This document shows, in pieces, positions 1 through 6,969 of a DNA stretch of 14,287 nucleotides; positions within the stretch are counted from its first letter, which is position 1, and each line of letters begins with the position of its first letter. The DNA comes from HGM11416 sp045596285 (lineage in GTDB: Bacteria > Bacillota > Clostridia > Christensenellales > Borkfalkiaceae). Position numbers and translations under genes: made by a program. Under the pieces are notes generated by a model. That model ran no database searches. It saw only the letters and a list, made by a program, of their open reading frames with translations, and was not told the origin of the DNA. The stretch is taken from NCBI GenBank assembly GCA_045596285.1, contig JAZOCA010000002.1:1-14287 (forward strand), read 5' to 3'.

Positions 1-330
1 AATGACTGGGCAACTGGCGTTGACAGCTACACCTCATCCACCGCTAAAGCGGTCCCCCTTCTCCCGCTGGAGAAGGCTTGTTTGTGCGTGTTTTTCTGCT
101 TGCCCCCAGGGAAGCCTTTTTAGATTCTATCGCGTTTTACAAACGCTCCAGAATGACAAGCGAATTACGTGTCACTCTGGAATGAGCCGATAGGCGAAAT
201 GATAGAGTCTTGGTTGAAGAGATTGCATCGCTAACGCTCGTTGCAGTTGAAATGGGAATAACGCCACAAAGGTGGCTACACCTCATCAGTCAACTGGTGT
301 TGACCGCTTCCCCTCAAGGGGAAGCCTTGT
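1..330. repeat. Intergenic hairpin-repeat (REP-like) region at left flank
   Basis: I find no credible gene here. The stretch is built of short modules that recur and fold. The 13-mer gctacacctcatc occurs at 26-38 and again at 275-287. The 14-mer caactggcgttgac at 11-24 recurs with one change at 291-304. Stem-loops lie at 40-53 (5 bp, loop TAAA), 57-76 (8 bp, loop CGCT), 147-181 (11 bp with one mismatch) and 306-325 (8 bp, loop TCAA). This is typical of dispersed extragenic palindromic repeats in bacterial chromosomes. It suggests host DNA to the left of the phage-like module. I recall similar text from gut Clostridia genomes, but I cannot search here. Confidence 0.6.
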
Positions 331-422
331 TAATAAAAATTTTTTTTAGGGCAAAATCGCAGATTTTATGCCGAATTTTACGTTAAGTCTAAAAATAATT
401 GCAAAAATGGGGTGCAAAGGTA

Positions 423-450
423 TTGACAAATCAAAAAAGTATGGTATAAT
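423..450 (+). promoter_or_regulatory. Consensus sigma-A promoter with extended -10
   Basis: A perfect TTGACA (-35) lies at 423-428. A perfect TATAAT (-10) lies at 445-450 after a 16-bp spacer. A TG one base upstream of the -10 (442-443) makes it an extended -10 element. Transcription should begin near 457, inside the LexA palindrome. The first plausible gene downstream is the 168-aa regulator at 816. Confidence 0.85.
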
Positions 451-455
451 AAAAG

Positions 456-469
456 CGAACATATGTTCT
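456..469. promoter_or_regulatory. LexA operator (SOS box)
   Basis: GAACATATGTTC at 457-468 is a perfect 12-bp palindrome. The 14-mer at 456-469 fits the Gram-positive LexA consensus CGAACRNRYGTTYG at every position except the last base. It covers the predicted transcription start of a consensus promoter, which is the usual geometry for steric repression. The downstream genes should therefore be induced by RecA-stimulated LexA cleavage. I saw no second such site in the window. Confidence 0.85.
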
Positions 470-815
470 AAATGTTTATATTTGCTTATTCCTTTAACTA
501 TCTTGTAATAGATAAATATTTATTGACTATCCTATTTTATGCATCATGGCCCAAGGCAAGGTGGCTTTGCCTAGTAAGCTACCTTGCCTTACAGCCTTGC
601 GTATATAGTGGGAATAGTAAAAAGGTTATTATTATACTCGTTTGGTATAAGGCGATTATTAATCGGTGTGTTAATCGCCTATACCATATTATATATAATG
701 CCTATTTTAAACAATAAACTATTTAACGTTAGGTAGAAAATGGAAAAAACAAACTTTAACCTTTTTAGGTTAGAAAAGTCAATTAAAAAAATAATATTCC
801 AAGGGGGAATGCAGG
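470..815 (+). other. Long structured 5' leader; no credible gene
   Basis: About 345 nt separate the SOS promoter from the first gene. One hairpin has a 15-bp stem, 553-567 with 576-590, with a single G-U pair and an 8-nt loop. A second pairs 643-658 with 672-686 (15 bp with one bulged A). Inside the first, aggcaa (554-559) can instead pair with ttgcct (567-572), giving a competing short fold. Neither hairpin is followed by a T-run, so they are not simple terminators. An 81-codon frame at 472-717 has no ribosome binding site and runs through both hairpins, so I do not call it. The leader could be a regulatory UTR or a small RNA. Confidence 0.5.
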
Positions 816-1322
816 ATGGAAATCGCGCTAAAAACGGCGTTTTACTGTTATCCGTCCTACGAAAAGATAATTTTTAGCTTAGAACAAGTCGTTGAAAAAA
901 AGGCGATTTGTTCTTACTCTAATCCTTCTAAAACGCTTAAACAAATGGAAGAGATTATACTCATCAACGAAAAAATTGCCAAGCTTACCGAACTTAAGTG
1001 TTTGGTTAACGAACTTCTTAACAGACTTTCAGATGAAGAAAGGTTGTGTGTTGAATACCGCTTCTTTAAAAGATTTAGCGCAGAAATTTACGATAGCGCT
1101 TTTATCTATAAAAGATATTACTATAAAAAAATTAATAGGGCGTTTAGCCGTATGGTAGAAGAAGCGTATGCTTTGGGCTTAGACGTTGATTGGCTTACTT
1201 GCAGGTTTAATACCTTTAAACCTTTTGCAGATACCTATAAAAAATTAAAAAATAATCAGCCTTTAAAGGGGGAAAGAGTCATTAAAAAAAGAAATACTAA
1301 AAAAGATCTTTTCGTGGCGTGA
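816..1322 (+). CDS. Putative late-gene transcriptional regulator (sigma-region-4/ArpU-like)
   Basis: The protein has 168 residues and starts at an ATG with AAGGGGG at 801-807, 8 nt upstream. Residues 1-70 are mostly helical. LSDEERLCVEYRFF (71-84) resembles the start of sigma-70 region 4 in phage late regulators of the ArpU/RinA/DUF1492 kind. The basic, tyrosine-rich YKRYYYKKINRAFSRM (98-113) would be the recognition helix. The tail (about 141-163) is very Lys/Arg-rich. In Firmicutes phages such regulators usually sit just before the terminase genes and switch on packaging and structural transcription. Here it is the first gene after a LexA-controlled promoter, so SOS induction would act through it. 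The assignment rests on motif resemblance and position. It could also be a host sigma-like protein captured by the element. Confidence 0.55.
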   Translation: MEIALKTAFYCYPSYEKIIFSLEQVVEKKAICSYSNPSKTLKQMEEIILINEKIAKLTELKCLVNELLNRLSDEERLCVEYRFFKRFSAEIYDSAFIYKRYYYKKINRAFSRMVEEAYALGLDVDWLTCRFNTFKPFADTYKKLKNNQPLKGERVIKKRNTKKDLFVA

Positions 1323-1376
1323 ATGCGAAATTTTATTTTCTTAACCATAACACGCAACGCTAAATATTCTTGAATG

Positions 1377-2195
1377 CTAAAAGTCTTCTTCGTCTTGCCA
1401 GGTTGCAAGTTTTGTTCTTGCGGGCGCGGGGCGAAAAAGTAAATATATAACGCTTATGCACACAAGGGCTATCGCAACTATAATCACCACGCGCATAGTA
1501 GAATCTACGGCGGTTACGGGCGCGGGCGTTTGCGGGGTAAGCGAATCAACGGGCAAAGAAGAGTTTGTTTCGCCTTCTGCGGGCAATTCTTCGCTTCTTA
1601 GGGGCAATTCGTGTGGGGGAAGTTCAAAGGGCGTAAAGGCGCTTTTGCGAACGTACCCTATGTAGCCGTTACAATATACGTAACAAAATATTTCACCGTC
1701 TATGGGCAGTTCGCCGTAATAGGTCGCGCTGTCGCCATAGGTTAAAACCGTTTTCGGGTATTGTTTTTTGCTATCGGCAAAAAGAATTTCGTCTGCGGTT
1801 ATTTTTATGCTCATTTCCGGGTAGGGGTTTGGGGGAGTGCCATCGAACAGGTATATATCGCACGTTTTTACGTACCCTTCCCGCAAGGGCAAAACTAAAG
1901 AATCATCCATATACACTACGCGGGTTGCGTCTTCTCCCGTGGAAATCACCTTTATAAAATATGTATACGGAAGATAAAATTTTACCATCGTACAGCCGTA
2001 ATCGGCGTAAAAAGGGGTGTTCTCGTTTTCTATTCTAGCCCACTTTTCTTCGCTTGCCGTTACGGTTGTTATTTTTGCAAAAGTCTCGCTATAAGTCGAT
2101 AAATAAGGTGGTTTTTGCGCTACTAAAAGCAAAATAAGGGCTAAAAATAAACAAATAATCAAATAAAATTTAAAAGTCATATCACGCGTTTTCAT
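1377..2195 (-). CDS. Two-pass membrane protein with SH3-like exterior region
   Basis: I do not recognise this 272-aa protein. A transmembrane helix lies at residues 9-26. About 200 mostly beta residues follow, including an SH3b-like stretch ending in GYIGYVRKSAF (178-188). A Pro/Ser/Thr/Glu-rich linker (about 191-228) leads to a second helix (235-254) and a short tail ending in DEEDF. The likely topology is both ends inside and the middle outside. It lies on the opposite strand between the regulator and terL and is richer in GC-type codons than its neighbours, so it may be a host gene or a phage moron. A TATAAT on the minus strand (2202-2207) is too close to the ATG at 2195 for a normal leader. 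The in-frame ATG at 2180 is an alternative start. Possible roles include envelope modification or superinfection exclusion, but nothing shows either directly. Confidence 0.75.
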   Translation of the reverse strand: MKTRDMTFKFYLIICLFLALILLLVAQKPPYLSTYSETFAKITTVTASEEKWARIENENTPFYADYGCTMVKFYLPYTYFIKVISTGEDATRVVYMDDSLVLPLREGYVKTCDIYLFDGTPPNPYPEMSIKITADEILFADSKKQYPKTVLTYGDSATYYGELPIDGEIFCYVYCNGYIGYVRKSAFTPFELPPHELPLRSEELPAEGETNSSLPVDSLTPQTPAPVTAVDSTMRVVIIVAIALVCISVIYLLFRPAPARTKLATWQDEEDF

Positions 2196-2265
2196 GCCCT
2201 TATTATATCATTATCAATTACTAAAATTAGGTCGAACATTGTCGGCTTTAAGGAAGGTTTGTCTT
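2196..2265. promoter_or_regulatory. Divergent intergenic region upstream of terL
   Basis: These 70 bp separate the minus-strand membrane gene from terL and are AT-rich. They hold a minus-strand TATAAT (2202-2207), a weak plus-strand TAAAAT (2222-2227) with no good -35, and the terL ribosome binding site AAGGAAGG (2250-2257). A plus-strand promoter without a -35 is what an activator-dependent late promoter would look like. I infer that the 168-aa regulator may act here. No operator repeat is evident. Confidence 0.35.
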
Positions 2266-3681
2266 TTGAAAGAAATTATTAAACGTATTAAACAAATAGA
2301 ATATGAACAAAAACGCAGGTCTTCCGCTTTAGATGGCTATAATAAAGGCGCTAAAGTGCATCATAAACAACTTGCGTTTCATAAGTGCAATAAAAATAAT
2401 AGATGGGTGTTCGGTGGCAACCGTAGCGGTAAAACGGAGTGCGGTGCGGTTGAAAGCGTTTGGCTCGCAAGGGGTATTCACCCTTATAGGGAAAATAGAA
2501 AAAACGTGTTCGGTTGGGTGGTTTCTCTTTCGCAACAGGTGCAAAGGGACGTCGCTCAAAAGAAGATTTTGCACTACCTTTCTAAGGCAGATATAGTTGA
2601 CGTAATTATGCTTTCTGGGCGCAAGGATTGCCCCGAAAACGGTGTTATAGACCAACTTATCGTTAAAAATGAACTTGGTGGAACGTCTACCATAGGCTTT
2701 AAAAGTTGCGATCAGGGCAGGGAAAAATTTCAGGGCGCTTCTCTTGATTTCGTATGGTTCGACGAAGAGCCACCTAAAGACGTTTACGATGAATGCCGTA
2801 TGCGCCTTTTAGATAAGTGCGGTACTGTGTTCGGCACTATGACGCCACTTAAAGGGCTTACCTTTATTTACGACGAAATTTATATGAATTGCAATAATTC
2901 AAGCGAAGTTTGGTATGAGTTTATGGAGTGGGCAGATAACCCTTTCCTAAGCAAATCCGAAATAGAAAAATTAACGGCTACTTTGTCTGGCGACTTGCTC
3001 GATTCAAGAAGATACGGCAGGTTTAGGGCGGGTAGCGGGGCGGTGTATAAGGAGTTTGACGAAAACGTGCACGTTCTTCAAAATCCCTTTCCCATTCCAC
3101 TAGACTGGCAGGATGAATTGTCAATAGACCCCGGGCTTAACAATCCGCTTTCTTGCCATTTTTACGCCGTCGATTACGACGGAAACGTATACGTGGTTGC
3201 AGAGCACTACGAAAAGGAACAAACGGTGGAATATCACGCCCAAAAAATTAAACAAATAGCCGAACGGCTTAACTGGCATACCCGTTCGGATGGGCGCTTA
3301 AGCGCTTTAATCGATAGCGCCGCTAATCAAAAAACGTTGGCTTCGTCTAAAAGCGTTACGCAGTTGTTTTATGAACACGGTATCGCTTGTAATCCAAACG
3401 TTAACAAAGATAAATTTACCGGTATTGCCAGAGTAAAAGAATACTTTGCCGGTAATAAAATATATATCTTCCCGTGCTGTGTAAACCTTATTAAAGAGAT
3501 AAAGTCTTACCGCTGGGGAGAGGGTGATATCCCTGTTAAAAAAGACGATCACGCGCTGGACGAGCTTCGATATTATATCATGAGCAGACCGCATAAAAGT
3601 GCGCCTATAGCGCCGTTAACCGCTATTCAAAAGGATAAAGAGAGGCTTATAAGGCGACTTAAAAATAAAGGGGGAAGATAA
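2266..3681 (+). CDS. terL: Terminase large subunit (DNA-packaging ATPase/nuclease)
   Basis: This is the motor that pumps DNA into the prohead and cuts it. From the TTG at 2266 it has 471 residues. I chose this start because AAGGAAGG lies 8 nt upstream. The longer frame from 2194 has no such site and would overlap the divergent gene. The Walker A motif is GGNRSGKT (50-57), Walker B with the catalytic acid is FVWFDEE (162-168), and the coupling motif is TMTP (191-194). The RNase H-like nuclease carries its acidic residues in SIDPG (D288), ALIDSA (D340) and DDHALDELRY (417-426). All key residues are present, so the protein looks functional. The small-terminase-like gene lies downstream rather than in the usual upstream position. 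Confidence 0.95.
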   Translation: MKEIIKRIKQIEYEQKRRSSALDGYNKGAKVHHKQLAFHKCNKNNRWVFGGNRSGKTECGAVESVWLARGIHPYRENRKNVFGWVVSLSQQVQRDVAQKKILHYLSKADIVDVIMLSGRKDCPENGVIDQLIVKNELGGTSTIGFKSCDQGREKFQGASLDFVWFDEEPPKDVYDECRMRLLDKCGTVFGTMTPLKGLTFIYDEIYMNCNNSSEVWYEFMEWADNPFLSKSEIEKLTATLSGDLLDSRRYGRFRAGSGAVYKEFDENVHVLQNPFPIPLDWQDELSIDPGLNNPLSCHFYAVDYDGNVYVVAEHYEKEQTVEYHAQKIKQIAERLNWHTRSDGRLSALIDSAANQKTLASSKSVTQLFYEHGIACNPNVNKDKFTGIARVKEYFAGNKIYIFPCCVNLIKEIKSYRWGEGDIPVKKDDHALDELRYYIMSRPHKSAPIAPLTAIQKDKERLIRRLKNKGGR

Positions 3682-3686
3682 CGCTT

Positions 3687-3968
3687 GTGCGTGACAGTAA
3701 AATATATGATAAAATTCAAAAGGCGCTTTTAAAACGCGCGCTAGGTTTTGATACTAGCGAAACGGTGGAAGAGTATGCTAAAGATGGCGAAGATATGGCT
3801 GTTGTTAGAAAAAGGGTTACTACTAAAAACGTACCGCCAGATATTTCCGCAGTTAAAATGTATCTTGAAAATTTCGCCGAAAAGGGGGATGATCTTTCTA
3901 ATATGACTTCCGCTCAGCTCGAAGCCGAAAAAAAACGCTTAATTGCGCTTTTAAAGGAGAACGGTTAA
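3687..3968 (+). CDS. Small-terminase-like fragment lacking its DNA-binding domain
   Basis: The protein has 93 residues and starts at GTG, with AAAGGGGGAAG at 3668-3678 before it. KRALGFDTSETVEEY (16-30), then a charged stretch, then KNVPPDISAVKMYLENFAEK (47-66) follows a pattern common in Firmicutes small terminases: aromatic/Gly, EET-EEY, basic residues, PPD-x2-A, and a final helix. The N-terminal helix-turn-helix expected of TerS is absent, since only 15 residues precede the conserved part. The C-terminal 25 residues are a charged helix. If this is the partner of the large terminase, it may not recognise a specific pac site. The gene lies 5 nt after terL and one base before the next start, so translation is probably coupled. 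It could instead be an unrelated packaging accessory protein. Confidence 0.5.
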   Translation: MRDSKIYDKIQKALLKRALGFDTSETVEEYAKDGEDMAVVRKRVTTKNVPPDISAVKMYLENFAEKGDDLSNMTSAQLEAEKKRLIALLKENG

Positions 3969-3969
3969 T

Positions 3970-4167
3970 TTGAAATTAGTTAAAGACAATTTAAAAATAG
4001 TATGCGACGTTAAAGGTTGCAATAATCTTGCTAAATATAAACTGGTTATGGACGTAGGCGGGTACGAATGTGTTAGAATTTGCGACGATTGCTTGAAAAA
4101 ATTCTACAGCGAAGCATCTAAAAAACTCGGTAAAAAGGTGGTTCAAAGTGACGAAATTAAAAAATAG
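3970..4167 (+). CDS. Small Cys4 zinc-finger-like protein
   Basis: The protein has 65 residues and starts at TTG, with AAAGGAG at 3953-3959. Cysteines occur as C12-x4-C17 and C38-x2-C41, with an additional C34. This spacing suggests a small zinc-ribbon or treble-clef fold. The ends are lysine-rich. It lies between the TerS-like gene and the portal gene and overlaps the portal start by 20 nt, so it is part of the packaging operon. Its function is unknown. A nucleic-acid-binding helper of packaging is a reasonable guess, and its closeness to the terminase is the only support. Confidence 0.7.
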   Translation: MKLVKDNLKIVCDVKGCNNLAKYKLVMDVGGYECVRICDDCLKKFYSEASKKLGKKVVQSDEIKK

Positions 4168-6013
4168 TAAAAGCAAAGAGCAGTTTTATCAGGATCTCGC
4201 TAACGACGTAACCGAAGATTTTAAAAGACGGCAAGAAGAGCGCAGAAGCTTAGAACGTCAATGGCAACTTAATATCAATTATTTAATGGGCAATCAATAC
4301 GCCCAAATTTCGCCAAGCGGGGAAATAGTAGAGCAAGATTGCGATTACTACTGGCAAGGGCGCAACGTCTATAATCATATTGCGCCTATTTTCGAAACGC
4401 GTCTTGCTAAACTTTCAAGAGTGCGCCCAACTATGTCCGTGCGGGCGCAGGGAGATGAAGAAGGGGATTTGAAAAGCGCTAAAATGGCTACCGCTATTTT
4501 AAATTCTACCTTTTCGCGTCTTGACGTAAGCGACGTTATTTATAAGGCTACGCTATGGAGCGAAACGCTTGGCACTTCTTTTTATAAGGTCACTTGGAAT
4601 AACGAAGGTGGTAAAAAGGTGGGAGAAATGGACGGTAAGCCCGTTTACGAAGGGGACGTTAGCGTTATTGCCGTTTCACCTTTCGATATCTTTCCAGATA
4701 GTTTATTCCACGAAGAAATAAGCGATCAAAAAAGTATTATTCACGCCCGCGCTATGCACGTTGACGACGTGTATGAAATGTACGGTAAACGACTTATAGG
4801 CAAGGATTTGAACGTTTTTACACTTGCAGATGCAAACGCGAATTTAGTCGGTTACGGCACTAAAAGGGTAACGGGCGGAACGGTTAGGGATAACGTTTTG
4901 GTAATCGAAAGATACGAAGCGCCAAACGACGAATTTCCAAACGGCAGAGTGGTTACCGTGGCAAACGGTGAAGTTTTATACGTTGGTGAACTTCCTTACG
5001 TTAACGGCGAAGAAGGTAGAAGAATTATTCCTTTTATCCGCCAGGTTTCTATAAATCAGGCGGGGTGCTTTTTCGGCGTTAGCGTTGTAGATAGAGTTAT
5101 TCCCTTACAAAGGGCTTACAACGCTGTTAAAAACAGAAAACACGAATATCTCAATAGACTTTCTATGGGGGTAGTCACCGTTGAAGACGGATCTGTTGAT
5201 ACCGACGCTTTAATTGAAGAAGGTCTTTCGCCCGGCAAGGTACTAGTTTATCGTCAGGGCTCTACGCCACCGCGCTTTATGCCAAATTCAAACATGCCAC
5301 CTGATTTTTCTTACGAAGAAACACGGCTTGAACAAGAATTTGTTAACGTAAGCGGTGTAAGCGAATTTTCACGCAATTCAAGCGTATTAAACCAAACTAT
5401 GAGCGGTGTTGCGCTTGAACTTTTGGTAGAACAGGACGAAACGCGATTAGTTACTTCTGCCGAAAATATTCGCAGGGCGGTTAAAAATATCGGTAAGCAA
5501 ATAATCCGCTTGTATAAACAATTCGTTTCAGTAACGCGTATGATGCGTGTTGCCGGCAAGGGAAGTTCTGTTGAAATTTATTATTTTAACGCAAACGACC
5601 TTTCAAGCGACGACGTTGTTTTTGATACCGAAAATGAACTTACCTACACACCTGCACAAAAGAAAAGCCTAATTTACGATATGTTATCGGCGGGGCTTTT
5701 AACGGACGAAAACGGCACTATGAATCAGCGAACTAAGGCAAAAGTGCTTGAAATGCTTGGTTTTGGCTCGCTTTATGGTGCACAAGATATTACTAATTTG
5801 CATATTGAACGCGCACAAAAAGAAAATTTGGCGCTTATGCAAGAAGAACAAAACGTAGAAAGTTATGATGATCACAACGTTCACGTAACCGAACATACAA
5901 GGGCTTTGCTATCTGAAGATTTTTCATCTAATTTAAAGGCAAAGCAACGAATTATCAAGCATTTAAACGCGCATAAAATCTTGGCGCAAAATAATGCTAA
6001 TGTGGCCGAATAG
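4148..6013 (+). CDS. Portal protein (P22-like podovirus type)
   Basis: The portal forms the dodecameric ring at one capsid vertex through which DNA enters and leaves. It has 621 residues, near the length of P22-family portals. It starts at GTG with AAGGTGG at 4135-4141. A charged helical N-terminus leads to GNQYAQ (48-53) and then NHIAPIFETRLAKLSRVRP (76-94), the signature-like stretch with the rP-x2-V pattern of these portals. The C-terminal third is helical and ends in DHNVHVTEHTRALL plus a second His-rich segment (IIKHLNAHK), a pattern typical of podovirus portal tails. It follows the terminase group and precedes the scaffold, the usual gene order. Confidence 0.9.
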   Translation: MTKLKNSKSKEQFYQDLANDVTEDFKRRQEERRSLERQWQLNINYLMGNQYAQISPSGEIVEQDCDYYWQGRNVYNHIAPIFETRLAKLSRVRPTMSVRAQGDEEGDLKSAKMATAILNSTFSRLDVSDVIYKATLWSETLGTSFYKVTWNNEGGKKVGEMDGKPVYEGDVSVIAVSPFDIFPDSLFHEEISDQKSIIHARAMHVDDVYEMYGKRLIGKDLNVFTLADANANLVGYGTKRVTGGTVRDNVLVIERYEAPNDEFPNGRVVTVANGEVLYVGELPYVNGEEGRRIIPFIRQVSINQAGCFFGVSVVDRVIPLQRAYNAVKNRKHEYLNRLSMGVVTVEDGSVDTDALIEEGLSPGKVLVYRQGSTPPRFMPNSNMPPDFSYEETRLEQEFVNVSGVSEFSRNSSVLNQTMSGVALELLVEQDETRLVTSAENIRRAVKNIGKQIIRLYKQFVSVTRMMRVAGKGSSVEIYYFNANDLSSDDVVFDTENELTYTPAQKKSLIYDMLSAGLLTDENGTMNQRTKAKVLEMLGFGSLYGAQDITNLHIERAQKENLALMQEEQNVESYDDHNVHVTEHTRALLSEDFSSNLKAKQRIIKHLNAHKILAQNNANVAE

Positions 6014-6046
6014 GTCGATTAACTAACAATAAAGGAGATTTTTTAT

Positions 6047-6784
6047 ATGAAATACAGCGATAGCGAAAGCGTAATACAAAGGGAAGTCGAAAAAGAGCAA
6101 GATTTGCAATGCCAAAGCGAACAATCCACAGAAGATAGTTCAGTATCAACTGGGGACTCTTTTGGTAAATTTACAAGTGCAAAGGCGCTGTTAGACGCCT
6201 ATACCGGTCTTGAAGCAGAGTTCACGAAGCGCAGTCAGGAACTTAGAAGACTGGAAAAGGAAAATTCAATGCTTAAAGAAGAACAAGCGAAGACTAATGA
6301 AGAAAATAATTTATCGGCGGTTGCGTCCGAGCCCGTACAAGATGAAACTGGGAGTGCGGGGGTGGAACAGAGCCCAAACTTCGCCTCTGAGTCAAGCGAT
6401 GAACAGGATGATATTGCAAGGGAAGTCAATCTTTTCTTGGGAAGAAATCCGGGTGCGGGGAAGTACGCAAAGGAGATCGCTTTAAAAACCTACGAGCGTG
6501 GGGAAGTTGACGCAGGTTTTTTAGAGCGCGCTTATATCGAGGTTTTAAAGGATGAACTGGTTGCCGAACAAGGTAAGATTAACGACGATTTTATTTACTC
6601 TCGCGCAATTGAAAATCCTTTAATTAAGGAAAAAATTATTCGCGATTATCTTGCTGGTTTAACTGCTACTAAAGGCGCAAAACTAATCGGACAAGATGGG
6701 CGTAGCGTTATTATGCCACCTAAAAAACCCACGAGCATAAGTGAAGCGGGAGAAATGGCATCTAAAGTTCTGGTAAGAAAATAA
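6047..6784 (+). CDS. Capsid scaffolding protein
   Basis: The protein has 245 residues, with AAAGGAG (6031-6037) 9 nt before the ATG. It is very acidic and low in aromatics. Residues about 41-86 form a coiled coil that begins SAKALLDAYTGLEAEF, a motif I associate with clostridial phage scaffolds. A disordered Ser/Glu-rich linker (about 87-125) follows, and then a helical C-terminus. The basic C-terminal end (PPKKPTSISEAGEMASK) would contact the coat protein. Position between portal and major capsid genes, length and composition all fit a scaffold that guides prohead assembly and then leaves. No protease gene is visible, so exit without cleavage, as in P22, is more likely than HK97-style proteolysis. 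Confidence 0.85.
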   Translation: MKYSDSESVIQREVEKEQDLQCQSEQSTEDSSVSTGDSFGKFTSAKALLDAYTGLEAEFTKRSQELRRLEKENSMLKEEQAKTNEENNLSAVASEPVQDETGSAGVEQSPNFASESSDEQDDIAREVNLFLGRNPGAGKYAKEIALKTYERGEVDAGFLERAYIEVLKDELVAEQGKINDDFIYSRAIENPLIKEKIIRDYLAGLTATKGAKLIGQDGRSVIMPPKKPTSISEAGEMASKVLVRK

Positions 6785-6969
6785 TCGTTAAATTTGTTGG
6801 TTTTAAGTATGATTTTAAACCACGCTAAACAAAACGTCGTATTTTTGATTTTTATTAACCTGCGCAAAAAAAATGACATACGTCATTAAAAAATCAATAC
6901 AAAAATACGGCAAAAATAGTCCAAATAAGAAAGGGCAAAAATAAAAAATATAAGATTAAGGAGAATTAA
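6785..6969 (+). promoter_or_regulatory. Structured 5' UTR of the major capsid gene
   Basis: These 185 nt of AT-rich DNA precede the capsid gene. A perfect 6-bp hairpin (aatgac 6872-6877 with gtcatt 6882-6887) is enclosed by a 9-bp stem, cgtattttt (6838-6846) with aaaaatacg (6901-6909). The ribosome binding site TAAGGAG is at 6957-6963. No consensus promoter is evident. The structure could be a processing or stability element that raises capsid expression. Confidence 0.4.

Noticed and set aside
2..193. Open frame of 63 codons at the left end
   Set aside because: It runs through the stem-loop repeats, has no ribosome binding site and has a low-complexity product.
472..717. 81-codon open frame in the leader
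   Set aside because: It has no ribosome binding site and starts only 3 nt after the LexA operator. It also crosses both hairpins and its composition is not protein-like.
892..1158. 88-codon frame inside the regulator gene
   Set aside because: It is a shadow of the 168-aa gene in another frame, with no ribosome binding site.
2231..2244. Second LexA-like site upstream of terL (gtcgaacattgtcg)
   Set aside because: Only the left half-site matches and the right half lacks GTTC.
2194..2265. N-terminal extension of the large terminase from the ATG at 2194
   Set aside because: It overlaps the divergent gene start and lacks a ribosome binding site. The TTG at 2266 has a good one.
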